Source of the DNA: Pseudomonas putida
Lineage (GTDB): Bacteria; Pseudomonadota; Gammaproteobacteria; Pseudomonadales; Pseudomonadaceae
Assembly (NCBI RefSeq): GCF_001976065.1
Contig: NZ_MNAH01000002.1
Coordinates: 617,118 to 681,117, forward strand
Length of the DNA: 64,000 bases
Direction: 5' to 3'
Below, in pieces: positions 41,750 through 51,507 of this stretch. The translations under genes and the position numbers were made by a program. The notes beneath the pieces were generated by a model, which had not been told where the DNA came from, did not search any database, and saw only the letters and a list, made by a program, of their open reading frames with translations. How positions within the stretch are numbered: position 1 is the first letter of the stretch; every line of letters begins with the position of its first letter.

Positions 41750-43891
41750 TCAGCTGCTCACCTCGAACTGCCCCACCAGTTTCTGCAGTTTATTGGCGTT
41801 GAGTCTCACGGTTTCCGCACTGTTCTGCAGCACCACCACGGTCTGGCGCATTTGTGTGGAGCAGTGATCGACCTTTGTGATTGTCTTGCCGCAGTCGAGG
41901 CTGCGTTTGTTGAGCTGCTGGATAATCGCAAACATGCTTTCCACCGCTTGATGCAATTGCACGTTTTCCGAAGAGGCGTCTTCGGCCAGGCGCAGGCTGT
42001 TATCGACGTCCTTGACGCCCTCCTCCATGAAGCTGACGGCTTTTTGCGTTTCGTTCTGCAGGCCTTCGACCATGTGCCGAATGTCATCGGCCGCACGTGA
42101 TGTGCGTGAGGCCAGGCTGCGGACTTCGTCGGCGACCACGGCAAAGCCTCGCCCGTGTTCACCCGCGCGTGCGGCCTCGATGGCCGCATTGAGCGCCAGC
42201 AGATTGGTCTGGTTGGTGATGTCGCTGATCAGGCCGGTGATCTTGCCGATCTCGGTCATCCTGCTGTCGAGCAACTGCACGCTCGAAGAAGAACGCTCGA
42301 CCACATCGCGAATGGACTGCGTGCCTTCCTGCACGGCGAGAAATTGCTCGCGGGCGCGGGTGACGACTTCGTCCATGGCCTGTTTCATTTGTTCAGCGCT
42401 GGCAGAGGCCTGCTGGATCTCGCCCAATTGGTCTTCGACGATGATCATCATCCGATGCACCGCTTCGGCCACTTCGGTGGACGTGACACCGGCTTGCTGG
42501 CTGCGGCCCAGCATCATCTGGTTGGTGCTGCCGACGTTGCCGCTGGCTTTCACCACTTGCCCGACAACCGAGTCCAGATGGTCGATGAAACTGTTGATCC
42601 AGCGCGCCATGTCACCGGTCTCGTCGTTGGCCATGCGCTTGATGTCCAGGCGCTGTCGCAGGTTGCCCTCGCCTTCGGCGATGGTCCTGATCACGCCCGT
42701 CAATTCGTTCAGCCTTGCGGCGAGACGGTTGGGCCCGAGCCGGCTGAACAGGAACGTGGCGCATGTCATGCAGAAGACCTCGACAATATCGATCACGCCC
42801 TGCTCCAGACCGCTGTAATGCTGGACCAGAAAGTTGCAGGCAAAGAGTCCGGTCATGGTCGCGATATAGGGTTTCATCAGGCCATGGCTGAGCGAGCGCC
42901 GGCGATAGACTTCCTCCAGGTCGGCCTCGCACATCATGCCCCAGCGGTCAGGCGAACCTGGCAACTGGAAGGTAACGCCCTTGCCAACCACCGGAATGTG
43001 CCGGTAGTCCGAGTAACCGGGATACGTCACGAACAGGTTGGAGCCAGCACGGATGGTCTCGCGTACGCCGGGGTGCAGTTGCTGGGTCGACGGGTCGGTA
43101 AAGCGCAGCTCCAGTTCGGTGTGGCGTTGGATCTGCACGGTCTTCCAGGGGGTGTGCACTCCGCTTTTGAGGTTTTCACCGTGGGTGAAGGTACCGTCCT
43201 CGAAACGTGAGCGCGACAAGGCGGTTCCGGGCTCGATGGCCGGATCAAAACGCGATTGCGCCATGAACAGATAGTTGTCACCCGACTCGGCAAAAATGTG
43301 CCCGGCCTCGCGCTGGATGAGGTCGCCCAGTACATCGTTGGGCACGCGCCCGCAGAGGCAGCCTAGGGCTTTGCCGTCAACGCGCAGGGGGTGATAGAAC
43401 ATCAGCGTGACTTCATCGTGGAAGCGCGACGTTGAAGGCCCGATTTGCAAGGTCAGCGGATCGCTGTAAGGACCATGCAGGAACGGCGCCTTCAGTCCTT
43501 CGGCCAATGCGCGGGAGTGCTCGAACCGGCTTTTTCCGCGGCGGCTCCAGGTCGACACGATAACCTGGCCGCTGGCATCAACGACAAACAACTCGGAAAA
43601 ATCTGCCGCCTGGTTGAGCTTGTCCATCAACGAACTGCTGTCGAGGTTGGCGAAATCACGACCGAGGTTTTCCGCAAGTTCCGCCAGGTGTTCCCACTGG
43701 TCCCGTGTCCAGTTCTGCAGCAACTGCGCCCGGGTTTCAGCGATGGCTTCGAAGGTTTGTTCGATCACAGGGTATGCCGATCGATTGAGCCAGCACGACC
43801 AGCCCATCGTGAGTTTCCCCGTCTTGCCAAACCAGGGTAGCCAGCGCTTCTCGCTTGCGGACAACGGCATGAAATGACTTGATAGCGACAT
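41750..43891 (-). CDS. Methyl-accepting chemotaxis protein with PDC/Cache-like sensor
   Basis: A chemoreceptor of about 713 residues. The N-terminal region (about 30-340) is a sensor with [20 protein letters not shown] and [18 protein letters not shown], resembling a Cache domain. Two adjacent hydrophobic segments ([15 protein letters not shown] and [15 protein letters not shown]) then lead to a HAMP-like region and the signalling hairpin [20 protein letters not shown]. No clear membrane segment precedes the sensor, so it may be cytoplasmic or unusually arranged. The start is uncertain: ATG at 43891 gives [23 protein letters not shown] at 43912 is an alternative. Confidence 0.8.
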   Translation of the reverse strand: MSLSSHFMPLSASEKRWLPWFGKTGKLTMGWSCWLNRSAYPVIEQTFEAIAETRAQLLQNWTRDQWEHLAELAENLGRDFANLDSSSLMDKLNQAADFSELFVVDASGQVIVSTWSRRGKSRFEHSRALAEGLKAPFLHGPYSDPLTLQIGPSTSRFHDEVTLMFYHPLRVDGKALGCLCGRVPNDVLGDLIQREAGHIFAESGDNYLFMAQSRFDPAIEPGTALSRSRFEDGTFTHGENLKSGVHTPWKTVQIQRHTELELRFTDPSTQQLHPGVRETIRAGSNLFVTYPGYSDYRHIPVVGKGVTFQLPGSPDRWGMMCEADLEEVYRRRSLSHGLMKPYIATMTGLFACNFLVQHYSGLEQGVIDIVEVFCMTCATFLFSRLGPNRLAARLNELTGVIRTIAEGEGNLRQRLDIKRMANDETGDMARWINSFIDHLDSVVGQVVKASGNVGSTNQMMLGRSQQAGVTSTEVAEAVHRMMIIVEDQLGEIQQASASAEQMKQAMDEVVTRAREQFLAVQEGTQSIRDVVERSSSSVQLLDSRMTEIGKITGLISDITNQTNLLALNAAIEAARAGEHGRGFAVVADEVRSLASRTSRAADDIRHMVEGLQNETQKAVSFMEEGVKDVDNSLRLAEDASSENVQLHQAVESMFAIIQQLNKRSLDCGKTITKVDHCSTQMRQTVVVLQNSAETVRLNANKLQKLVGQFEVSS

Positions 43892-44407
43892 CCACTTAAT
43901 CCACTGCGACATTGAGATGGCAATTCGATAGCAAATACCAGGCCAATTCGTAAGCACGCTAATCAATTCATCGCGTAAGGCAAGAAGATGCTTGCCCCAT
44001 GGCCGTTTCATCTCACGCGGTAGGGGCAAGATCAAAAGATCGCAGCCTGCGGCGGCTCCAAAGTAAGGGTGAGGTGTTTGTAGAAGATGAACCTACCCCC
44101 AACCCTGAGCCTCCTCGATAAAATGCAGCACCGCACTCGAGCGTTCGTCAATGCGTGAAATCAGCGACAGTTCACTGACCAAGGAAATCAGCGGGCCGAC
44201 GCTGTATGGCGGGCAAATCCGGCAGGCCACCACGGCCCACCTACAGCGATGGAGGTGGGCCGTGCGTCTCTGCTCTGTCATCAAATGAAAAGAAAGTGTC
44301 GCCGAATGCGCGGTCGCCGACCTCGGAATGGGCGTAGAACAGCTCGCGTATCGATCCGATTTGCATGTTCCACACCATAATAATAATCCGACCAGGGATC
44401 GCACTTA
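43892..44407. other. Intergenic region between two chemoreceptor genes, with possible gene remnant
   Basis: A 516-base gap between divergent receptor genes. On the minus strand, 44093 to about 44230 has an open tail translating as PPYSVGPLISLVSELSLISR and then IDERSSAVLHFIEEAQGWG before a stop. It has the look of the C-terminus of a regulator's effector domain with no body upstream, possibly a decayed gene. Nothing else was recognised. Confidence 0.35.
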
Positions 44408-45973
44408 ATGCGCGTGAATTTGCCCGTAACCGACCATGAAAGACTATTTCCCAGCGAACAGCGACTGATCTCCACCACCGACCTTGATAGTCGCATCACC
44501 TACTGCAATGACGCCTTTGTCGACATCAGCGGTTTCACCTACGACGAGTTGGTCGGCCAGACCCATAACCTGGTCCGCCACCCCGACATGCCGCCTGGGG
44601 TGTTCGTGCACATGTGGCACACCATCAAGCAAGGCAAGCCCTGGATGGGGATTGTGAAAAATCGCGCGAAGAATGGTGATTTCTATTGGGTCAGTGCCTA
44701 CGTCACGCCCATCTACGAAAACGGCCGCATGAGCGGTTACGAGTCGGTTCGCTCGGTGCCCACCCGCGACCAGATCCGTCGGGCAACGGCGCTGTATGCA
44801 AGGATGCGCGCCGGCAAACCGATCGTCGCGTTGAGCGCGCGGATTTTCCGGCCACTGCAGCACGGTTGGCCATTGCTGGTGGCCGGCGCGGTTTCGCTGC
44901 TGGCGGATCAGTGGCTGCCAAAGGCCTCGGCCCAGGGGGTCCTGGTGGTGAGCCTGGGCATTTCCTGGTACCTGATCGAGTCCCGTCAACGCAGCGCCAT
45001 CAAGCGCACCCTGGCTGAGCATCCGAAGGCATTTTCCGACCGGTTGGTTGCCCTCACCTATAGCGACAATCATGGTCCCCAAGGACAACTGGACATGGCC
45101 ATGCTCAGTGAGGAGGCCCGATTGCAGACAGCCCTGAGCCGGCTGGTCGATGCCGGCGTCAGCGTAAAGGCAAAGGCGGCACAGTCATCCGAGCTGTCCG
45201 GTAAGCAAGCACAGTCGCTGGATCGCCAGCGCAGCGAAACCGATCAGTCCGCCGCCGCCATCTCGCAGATGGCGGCCACCAACCAGCAAGTAACGCAGAA
45301 CGTCATCAGCACCGCGCATGCCGCTGCCGAGGCTGACCAGTTGACGAGGGATGGCAGTGAGTTGGCCGGGCAAAGTCTGCGCGCCATGGAGGCCATGAAC
45401 ACCGCCGTCAACGAAATTGGCCAGGCGGTGAACGCCTTGGCGAGCGAGACGCAATCGATCGGCAGCGTCGTGGATGTGATCACTTCCATTGCCGAACAGA
45501 CTAACCTGCTCGCGCTCAATGCAGCGATCGAGGCGGCCCGGGCAGGAGAGCAAGGTCGTGGTTTTGCCGTGGTGGCTGACGAGGTCCGATCCCTGGCTCA
45601 ACGCACCCGCACTTCGACCGAACAGATTCACGGCATTATTGCGTCGCTGTACGAAGGTGCCGACCGCGCTGTCTCGACGGCGACCCGCGGTGAGCAGATT
45701 TCCCGCGAAAGCATGCAGCGTGTCGAGGCGGTACAGACTGCGCTGGTCGGCATCAGCCAGGCCGTCAGCCGGATCACCGAAATGAGCCAGCAAATGGCCT
45801 CGGCATCAGAGGAGCAGAGTCACGTGACGGAAGACATCAATCAGCAGATCACGCGCATTGCGCAACTGTGCGATCACAGTGCCGGACAGGCCAAGCAAGG
45901 TGCGGCAATCAGCCAGGACCTCGAAGTAATGGCCGAGTATCTGCACAGCCTGGCCGAGCGTTTCAACCGATAA
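44408..45973 (+). CDS. Aer-like PAS chemoreceptor (aerotaxis)
   Basis: A 521-residue receptor. An N-terminal PAS domain (about residues 20-115; [37 protein letters not shown]) has the FAD-binding pattern of Aer. A short hydrophobic pair ([15 protein letters not shown] and [13 protein letters not shown], residues 155-195) anchors it, and the C-terminal half is the MCP signalling domain with [20 protein letters not shown]. It would sense redox state and signal to CheA through CheW. The start follows a weak GGGA at 44396. It is divergent from the receptor at 41750. Confidence 0.85.
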   Translation: MRVNLPVTDHERLFPSEQRLISTTDLDSRITYCNDAFVDISGFTYDELVGQTHNLVRHPDMPPGVFVHMWHTIKQGKPWMGIVKNRAKNGDFYWVSAYVTPIYENGRMSGYESVRSVPTRDQIRRATALYARMRAGKPIVALSARIFRPLQHGWPLLVAGAVSLLADQWLPKASAQGVLVVSLGISWYLIESRQRSAIKRTLAEHPKAFSDRLVALTYSDNHGPQGQLDMAMLSEEARLQTALSRLVDAGVSVKAKAAQSSELSGKQAQSLDRQRSETDQSAAAISQMAATNQQVTQNVISTAHAAAEADQLTRDGSELAGQSLRAMEAMNTAVNEIGQAVNALASETQSIGSVVDVITSIAEQTNLLALNAAIEAARAGEQGRGFAVVADEVRSLAQRTRTSTEQIHGIIASLYEGADRAVSTATRGEQISRESMQRVEAVQTALVGISQAVSRITEMSQQMASASEEQSHVTEDINQQITRIAQLCDHSAGQAKQGAAISQDLEVMAEYLHSLAERFNR

Positions 45974-46024
45974 CCCCAAGCTCAGCGACGGTCGGGCACA
46001 GACCGTCGCTGCGGCCCGACAGGA

Positions 46025-46099
46025 CTATGCAAATCCAAGGAACGACAGGACGACCGCCACGATCACCACCAGTCCGACGATGTAGATAATGCTGTTCAT
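46025..46099 (-). CDS. 24-residue membrane peptide
   Basis: A 24-codon gene whose product is almost entirely one membrane helix, IIYIVGLVVIVAVVLSFLGF. It has a strong AGAGGTGG seven bases before ATG, better than many real genes here. Similar tiny peptides are common in Pseudomonas near stress genes. Function unknown. A longer in-frame version from 46210 lacks a ribosome-binding site at its start. Confidence 0.7.
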   Translation of the reverse strand: MNSIIYIVGLVVIVAVVLSFLGFA

Positions 46100-46283
46100 C
46101 AGTCCACCTCTCAATCTGAACGGGATTGCGAAACGAGGGTGCGACAACTGCCAGATCATCCACCTTCGCTTGTCACTCCATTCGACAACGCACAGGGCGC
46201 ATCGTCCCAATCAAACCCAGCGGCTTAATGGCAGCGCTGATGGTCCGCTATGCTTCTATCAGCCCACCACTCCGGACATCGAC

Positions 46284-46961
46284 ATGCCCGCCGACGAACT
46301 CACCCTCCTGCAGAGCTGGCACCACAACGCTCAAGCTTGGATCGAAGCCGTGCGCAGCGGCGCCATCGAAAGCCGTCTGAAGGTCACGGATCAGGCCATC
46401 CTGCTGGCGATCATGGGCCGCCAGCCCGAGCGCGTGCTCGACCTCGGCTGTGGCGAAGGCTGGCTGTTGCGGGCATTGGCGGAACGAGGCATCGAGGCGG
46501 TCGGCGTGGATGGCGATGCGACGCTGGTCGAGGCGGCACGAGTGGCGGGTGCCTCAACGGTGCACCTGGCCAGCTATGAACAGCTGGCGCAGGCGTCAGT
46601 GGATATCGGCCGCGACTTCAACCTGATCTGCGCCAACTTCGCCTTGCTGCACCAGGACATCATTCCCTTGCTCGCAGCCATGAACACCCTGCTCGCCCCC
46701 GGCGGCGCGCTGGTGATCCAGACGCTGCACCCGTGGAACGCGGCTGCGGGCGATTATCAGGATGGCTGGCGGGAAGAGACGTTCAGTGGATTCGGTGGGC
46801 AGTGGCAACCCATGCCGTGGTACATGCGGACCTTGTCCAGCTGGTTCAATGCCCTGGACATGGCCGGTTTTCGCCTGGCTGGCCTACAGGAGCCGCAGCA
46901 CCCGCAAAGCCCGGTGCCGCAGTCGTTGCTGATGGTGGCCGAGTCGCGGGAGAAGGCATGA
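46284..46961 (+). CDS. Class I SAM-dependent methyltransferase
   Basis: A 225-residue methyltransferase. Motif I is VLDLGCGEGWLLRALAERG near residue 53, then the acidic loop GVDGDATLVEAA, and LLAPGGALVIQTLHPWN is the post-strand motif. The C-terminal FRLAGLQEPQHP is typical of UbiE/Methyltransf_11 relatives. The acceptor is unknown. ATG at 46284 has only a weak upstream GGAC. It stands alone on the plus strand and is followed by REP repeats. Confidence 0.8.
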   Translation: MPADELTLLQSWHHNAQAWIEAVRSGAIESRLKVTDQAILLAIMGRQPERVLDLGCGEGWLLRALAERGIEAVGVDGDATLVEAARVAGASTVHLASYEQLAQASVDIGRDFNLICANFALLHQDIIPLLAAMNTLLAPGGALVIQTLHPWNAAAGDYQDGWREETFSGFGGQWQPMPWYMRTLSSWFNALDMAGFRLAGLQEPQHPQSPVPQSLLMVAESREKA

Positions 46962-47105
46962 CGGCGTAACGGCCACTACCGCGTCGCCAGCAAGCCGGCG
47001 CGTCACGCCACAAATCCAAGATACCCCGCAAATCCTGCAGGAGCTGGCTTGCCAGCGATGGCGGCATAACGGCCACCATCGCATCGCCAGCAAGCCTGCT
47101 CGCCG
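46958..47105. repeat. REP repeats after the methyltransferase gene
   Basis: At least three REP units: CGTCGCCAGCAAGCCGGCGC (46982-47001), CTGCAGGAGCTGGCTTGCCA (47036-47055) and CATCGCCAGCAAGCCTGCTC (47082-47101). The last two form an inverted pair. They fill the gap between convergent genes. Confidence 0.8.
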
Positions 47106-47110
47106 CCTTA

Positions 47111-47377
47111 CTATTGATATTTGACGTCCCGGGCCGTGTCGCGGGTGTCCTGCTTGGTGTCGCGCTTGTCCTGGCGACAATCAGCACGGCTCTTTTCATC
47201 ACCCTCCTTGCATTCTTCCTTGGTTTCCCGGGCGGCGTCTCGCCCTTCCTGCTTGGTATCGCGCGATTCCTGCCGTTGGTCAGCCTGGTCGGTCGCATGG
47301 ACCGGTAACGCTATGCCGTATGTGCCAGCAGCGAGGGCCAGTGTCGCCAATGCCGTCATGTAAACCCTGCGAAGCAT
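47111..47377 (-). CDS. Secreted charged-repeat protein
   Basis: An 88-residue protein with a signal peptide (TALATLALAAGTYGIALPVHA) and a mature part made of short charged repeats: QESRDTKQEGRDAARETKEE, then DKRDTKQDTRDTARDVKYQ. It is likely an extended, highly charged periplasmic helix. AGGAG before ATG at 47377 sets the start. Function unknown; such proteins are common among osmotic or envelope stress genes. Confidence 0.7.
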   Translation of the reverse strand: MLRRVYMTALATLALAAGTYGIALPVHATDQADQRQESRDTKQEGRDAARETKEECKEGDEKSRADCRQDKRDTKQDTRDTARDVKYQ

Positions 47378-47522
47378 GATTTTTCTCCTGTTCAAGAGTA
47401 CTCAATCACTGGAGTTCCCCGGTCATTGACCGGAAACACAGGTATTCCAAAAGATCCTCTGGAGTGGGAGTTTTAACGATAGTCGATACAGGCGACCCCA
47501 CAAGGTCGGGGGCATGGACGGT

Positions 47523-49070
47523 CTAGAGCATTTTCTCCAGGCCGATCTTGTCGCTGAGCCAGGCCTTGAAGCTGCGCCATGTGCTGCCGGGTTCCTCGCG
47601 CAACACATGCAGGCGACCGTCGTCCTCTGCGATCCAGACGACCTCACCGTTTTCCAGGCGAGCCTGGTAACTGAGCGCGGGCGCCATGCCCTCAAGCGCC
47701 AGCTTGCGCATGTAGCCGGCCAGTTCAGGGCTGTCGACCAGCACCCCGACTTCAGTGTTCCACAGCACTGAACGCGGATCGAAATTGAAGGAGCCGATGA
47801 ACACCTTCTGCCGGTCCAGGATCATGGCCTTGGTGTGCAGGCTGGAGTCCGAACCACCACTGAAACCAAAGGAAGAACCACTACTGGGGTCGTCCGGTTG
47901 GCGCCGCAGCTCATAGAGCTTCACGCCATGTTCGAGCAGGGATTTGCGATAAGGCGCATAGCCGCCATGCACCGCCGGCACGTCAGTGGCTTCCAGTGAG
48001 TTGGTCAACAGGCGCACGTCGACACCGGCATCGGCACGTCCAAGGAGGTAGCGCATGCCGGATTTTTGCGGGACAAAATACGCCGAGATCAGGATCAGCT
48101 CCTTGTGGACGGCATCGAGCTCAGGGCGCAGTTGCGTGGCCATCAACAGCGAGCGGGCCGGTTCGTCGTCGGCCAGGACCTTGCTCGGGGCGTCCCACAT
48201 CGCCGTACCATGGGCCCAGATCAGTTGCTGGCGCCAGGTCGCCAGTTGCGGATGAGTGCGATAAGTCATGAGGTGGTCGTACAGGGCCTGGTTCTCGATA
48301 CGCATGGCCTGCAGTGATTGTTCCAGGCGTTGGCGGCTCTCCTGCAAGTCTTCGGCGGTCGGCTTGATGATCAGGAAGTCGCTGATCGCCTGGCTCAGGG
48401 CACTGTTCCAGTACTGATCGAAGCTGTGGCCCAACTGCTCGGCGACCGGGCCGAGGCACAGCAGGTCCATGTCGGTGAAATTGAGATCAGGCTTGGCGTC
48501 GAAATACTCATCCCCCAGGTTGCGGCCGCCGACGATCGCCGCGCTGTTGTCGGCCAGCCACAGCTTGTTGTGCATGCGCCGGTGCTGTTGGGACAGATTG
48601 AGCAGACGACCCATGGTGCGGGTCACCAGGGTGCTGCGCCCCAGATGCAATGGGTTGAAGACACGGACATGGATGTTCGGGTGCACGGCCAGGGTGGCGA
48701 TGACTTCTTCCTGGCCGTCGCTGGCCGTGTCATCGAGCAACACGCGAATCCGCACGCCGCGATCGGCCGCCAGCAGCAGTTCACGCACCAGTGCCCGGGT
48801 GCTCAGGCCGTTGTGCACGATGTAGTACTGCACATCGAGACTTTTCTGCGCATTGCGGATCAACTCGGCCCGCGCCCGGAACGCTTCACTGCTGTTGGGC
48901 AGTAGACGAAAACCCGAGCGCCCTTCCTGCTGGGCCGCTGCCGCCTGGATCGAACGCCCGAACGCCGACTCGCCGGCGGGGATGGCCTCGCTTTTCTCGT
49001 GGGGCAAGCGAGGCGTGGCGCAGCCGGCCAGCAGCAGTGTGAGCAACAGTGCGGGGGCGACCAGGGTCAT
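47523..49070 (-). CDS. Phospholipase D-family lipoprotein (cardiolipin synthase-like)
   Basis: A 515-residue protein with a lipoprotein signal (LLLTLLLAGC, cysteine lipobox) and two HKD catalytic motifs: HNKLWLADNSAAIVGGRN in the first half and HTKAMILDRQKVFIGSFNFD in the second. SLDVQYYIVHNG and RVLLDDTASDG are typical of the YmdC/ClsC group. It would exchange phosphatidyl groups at the periplasmic membrane face. ATG at 49070 begins the signal; a TTG at 49076, with better spacing to AGGAC, is an alternative. Confidence 0.85.
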   Translation of the reverse strand: MTLVAPALLLTLLLAGCATPRLPHEKSEAIPAGESAFGRSIQAAAAQQEGRSGFRLLPNSSEAFRARAELIRNAQKSLDVQYYIVHNGLSTRALVRELLLAADRGVRIRVLLDDTASDGQEEVIATLAVHPNIHVRVFNPLHLGRSTLVTRTMGRLLNLSQQHRRMHNKLWLADNSAAIVGGRNLGDEYFDAKPDLNFTDMDLLCLGPVAEQLGHSFDQYWNSALSQAISDFLIIKPTAEDLQESRQRLEQSLQAMRIENQALYDHLMTYRTHPQLATWRQQLIWAHGTAMWDAPSKVLADDEPARSLLMATQLRPELDAVHKELILISAYFVPQKSGMRYLLGRADAGVDVRLLTNSLEATDVPAVHGGYAPYRKSLLEHGVKLYELRRQPDDPSSGSSFGFSGGSDSSLHTKAMILDRQKVFIGSFNFDPRSVLWNTEVGVLVDSPELAGYMRKLALEGMAPALSYQARLENGEVVWIAEDDGRLHVLREEPGSTWRSFKAWLSDKIGLEKML

Positions 49071-49213
49071 GGTCAAGGGAATCGTCCTCAATGTCGACGA
49101 GAGGGGTTCTGGATTATTTCAGTAAAGCCCAGTTCTGGTTTTCTTCATGCAACCTACCGATTCCCATGGATGAGCTACCCTAGCTAAACCGTTTTTTTTT
49201 CGGGGAGAAGATT

Positions 49214-49648
49214 ATGCATCGATTGGTTAAACCATCGGATTATGTTCTTCAGACTGCAATGGACAAAATGGTCTACGTCCTGCCTTGGGAACGCCGTCAT
49301 TGCCCCGGGAGTCCTACGGATGAGCCCGAGCAAGGCGCCCTGCTCTATAACCAGTACATCCTTAACTTCCTTCATGGCCTGGAACCGCGAACGCCCGGTG
49401 AACGCATCATTGAAATCGCGCAATGGTGCCTGGCATTAACCGGTGAACCGGCCAGGGCGTTGGCCGATGATTTGTCCGCGGCCTATCTCAGCCGGTACAG
49501 CTTTGTGCTGGCTGATATTTCGAAATACGATGATGAATCGAGAGAGTTTCGCGGGCACCTGGCGCTCTGGCCTGAAGAAATCAAAAAAATGCCGGCCAAT
49601 CTGGTGATGGCGTTACGAGCTCGGGCTGCAGGCTTATTGTTGGGCTGA
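49214..49648 (+). CDS. Unknown 144-residue protein
   Basis: A hypothetical soluble protein, probably helical. It has a strong GGGGAGAAG before ATG and begins MHRLVKPSDYVLQTAMDKMV. The segment ALLYNQYILNFLHGLEPRTP, followed by ERIIEIAQWCLALTGE, suggests an alpha-bundle interacting domain. No catalytic motif or signal peptide was found, and the family is not recognised. It lies in the stress/envelope block between the phospholipase and YbdK genes, on the opposite strand to both. Confidence 0.65.
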   Translation: MHRLVKPSDYVLQTAMDKMVYVLPWERRHCPGSPTDEPEQGALLYNQYILNFLHGLEPRTPGERIIEIAQWCLALTGEPARALADDLSAAYLSRYSFVLADISKYDDESREFRGHLALWPEEIKKMPANLVMALRARAAGLLLG

Positions 49649-49735
49649 CGTCTGGGATGGGCGAAAAAAAACGGGGGCAGGTTACGCATCATCAAGTCTT
49701 GACCTGCTTACCCCTCGTGAACCGACCGGCAAGCG

Positions 49736-49942
49736 CTATTCATCTCCAACACTTTCTTTCTCACCCGGTAATGCACGAACCTTCCCGCTGAAGACGCTGA
49801 AGCCATAGGTGTTGTAAATGAGGGTTACCGGTATCAGCACGGCAAAACCGACCAGCATGAAGATCTGGCTGTTCGCACTGGAGGCGGCAGCTTGTAGCGT
49901 CAGCTGCGGCGGGACAATCAGCGGATGCCAGGCTTTGCTCAC
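49736..49942 (-). pseudogene. cydB: 3' fragment of a cytochrome bd oxidase subunit II gene
   Basis: Sixty-eight codons matching only the C-terminal end of CydB/CioB: WHPLIVPPQLTLQAAASSAN, then QIFMLVGFAVLIPVTLIYNT and a GFSVFSGKVR ending that corresponds to the last helix. The remaining roughly 260-310 residues and any subunit I gene are missing upstream, where the ybdK gene is instead. A GTG could serve as start right at the ybdK stop (49942). Best read as a deletion remnant fused behind ybdK. Confidence 0.7.
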
Positions 49943-51105
49943 GACTCACACGCCGTTTGTTTCACGTCTTCACTTGTGCAGGGCTTTCGCGACGTTTCCA
50001 TCAGCAACTGATCCACTACCCCTGCCAGAGCGGCATGCGCATTCTCTTGGCTGCGCAAGGCGCGCTCGAAGAGGCTGCGCTGGCGGTCTGCACTGGTTCC
50101 ATTGCGCAGAATCCGGCGGGCCTGGGCAAAGACGTTTTCCACTCCCAGCGTGCGCGCCGTATCGGCAAGAATCTGCTGCGCCAGGAAAAGCCACTGCTCA
50201 GCCGAGAAGGGTCGCTCGTAGCCTTCAACGATGAACGACGCATGGATGCCATGGCGTTTCGCTCGCCAGCGGTTTTCTTTGAGGATCCAGCGCGACGTTT
50301 GCGAATAGGCCAGTCCTGGTCGAGGTTGATCAGTCGCGTAGGCCACCAGCACGCGAAACAACGACGCGATGCACAGGGTATCTTCCAGGCACGGGCAGGC
50401 ATCGGTCATGCGCAGTTCCAGGGTCGGATACCGTGATGCGGGCCTTAGTCCCCACCAGCATTCACTGGCCTGCGTGATCGAGCCGGTACGAATCAGCAAG
50501 GCGACGTAAGCGTCGTAGGCAGGCTCGTCCTCGAAGAACTCCGGAATGCCCATCCTCGGCCACTCGTCACAGGCCGTTTGCCGGTAGCTCATGAAGCCGC
50601 TGTCAGCACCGTCCCAAAATGGCGAGGAGCTGCTCAGTGCGAGCAACAACGGCGTCCACGGCAAGATCTCGTTCATGACCTGGATACGATCAAGGTGACT
50701 CGCAATTTCAACGTGCACATGCAGACCGGATAACAGGCTGCGCCTGGCGACGCGTTGGTAGTCTGCAAACAGTTGGAGAAAATGATGGTGCTCGGTGGCC
50801 TGTTGCGCGCGCCAGTCAGCCAAAGGGTGACTCCCTGCGCAGAGCAATCCCAGGCCATATGGCTCGAGCGCACGCCGAATGCTCTGGCGAGCAGCGAACA
50901 GGTAATCTTCTGCCTGAGCCATGCAGGTGAAGATGGGCGAAGCCACTTCAATCTGACCCTGGAACATTTCGTACGCGAAACACGGGCCCACCACCGCCTT
51001 GCACGCCTCAATCGCAGCCTCGGGCGGCAGCTCCGTCATGCGCCGGGTGGCCAGGTCGGTGATGAAGTATTCCTCTTCAATGCCGAACCTCAGCTGTCTG
51101 TTCAT
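49939..51105 (-). CDS. ybdK: YbdK-type carboxylate-amine ligase
   Basis: A 388-residue member of the glutamate-cysteine ligase type 2 family. The start RFGIEEEYFITDLATRRM, the metal site YEMFQGQIEVASP, LSGLHVHVEI and LELRMTDACPCLEDTL are all family landmarks. The family has weak gamma-glutamylcysteine ligase activity in vitro; its true substrate is unclear. ATG at 51105 is used; earlier codons add an unrelated basic tail. It follows a small gene 23 bases upstream. In P. aeruginosa similar genes sit in the PA2134-PA2192 stress island. Confidence 0.85.
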   Translation of the reverse strand: MNRQLRFGIEEEYFITDLATRRMTELPPEAAIEACKAVVGPCFAYEMFQGQIEVASPIFTCMAQAEDYLFAARQSIRRALEPYGLGLLCAGSHPLADWRAQQATEHHHFLQLFADYQRVARRSLLSGLHVHVEIASHLDRIQVMNEILPWTPLLLALSSSSPFWDGADSGFMSYRQTACDEWPRMGIPEFFEDEPAYDAYVALLIRTGSITQASECWWGLRPASRYPTLELRMTDACPCLEDTLCIASLFRVLVAYATDQPRPGLAYSQTSRWILKENRWRAKRHGIHASFIVEGYERPFSAEQWLFLAQQILADTARTLGVENVFAQARRILRNGTSADRQRSLFERALRSQENAHAALAGVVDQLLMETSRKPCTSEDVKQTACES

Positions 51106-51128
51106 CGATGCGCCCTCGGCGTGCACAC

Positions 51129-51377
51129 TCAGTGATAATCCTCTCCCGCTACCGCGCGCAGAAACGCCTCGTCCGCCTTTATTCGCAGGTCGCGCCACTC
51201 TTGCCAACTGACAATCCGCAAGCGGTCCATCTCATCCGATTGGCGTAGCAGTTCTTCGTGATAGGCATCGGGAGATTCCATGCGCAGCGCGATGTCGTCG
51301 AGCGCTCGGTGCCAGCAATCCAATGCACACAATCTTCGTTCCTGGGACGGCGTCAGCTGGTTTTTGAAGGCGTTCAT
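51129..51377 (-). CDS. Small hypothetical protein upstream of ybdK
   Basis: An 82-residue soluble helical protein, beginning NAFKNQLTPSQERRLCALDC and rich in Glu, Asp and Arg (LLRQSDEMDRLRIVSWQEWR). The ribosome-binding site is poor. It lies 23 bases upstream of ybdK on the same strand and is likely co-transcribed with it. No family is recognised. Confidence 0.6.
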   Translation of the reverse strand: MNAFKNQLTPSQERRLCALDCWHRALDDIALRMESPDAYHEELLRQSDEMDRLRIVSWQEWRDLRIKADEAFLRAVAGEDYH

Positions 51378-51507
51378 GGCAGTGCAATCCCGGAGTGATT
51401 TCTGAGTGGATCAACTGGGTTCGAGGTCGGTTCATGAGTGCCGACCAGAGGTGTCTGACGCAAAAAAGGGAGGCCGGCGTTCGACCTCCCGCTTTGCCCG
51501 CGACGCC

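Noticed and set aside
42155..43210. A 351-codon plus-strand open frame opposite the chemoreceptor
   Set aside because: Antisense shadow of the highly conserved MCP signalling domain.
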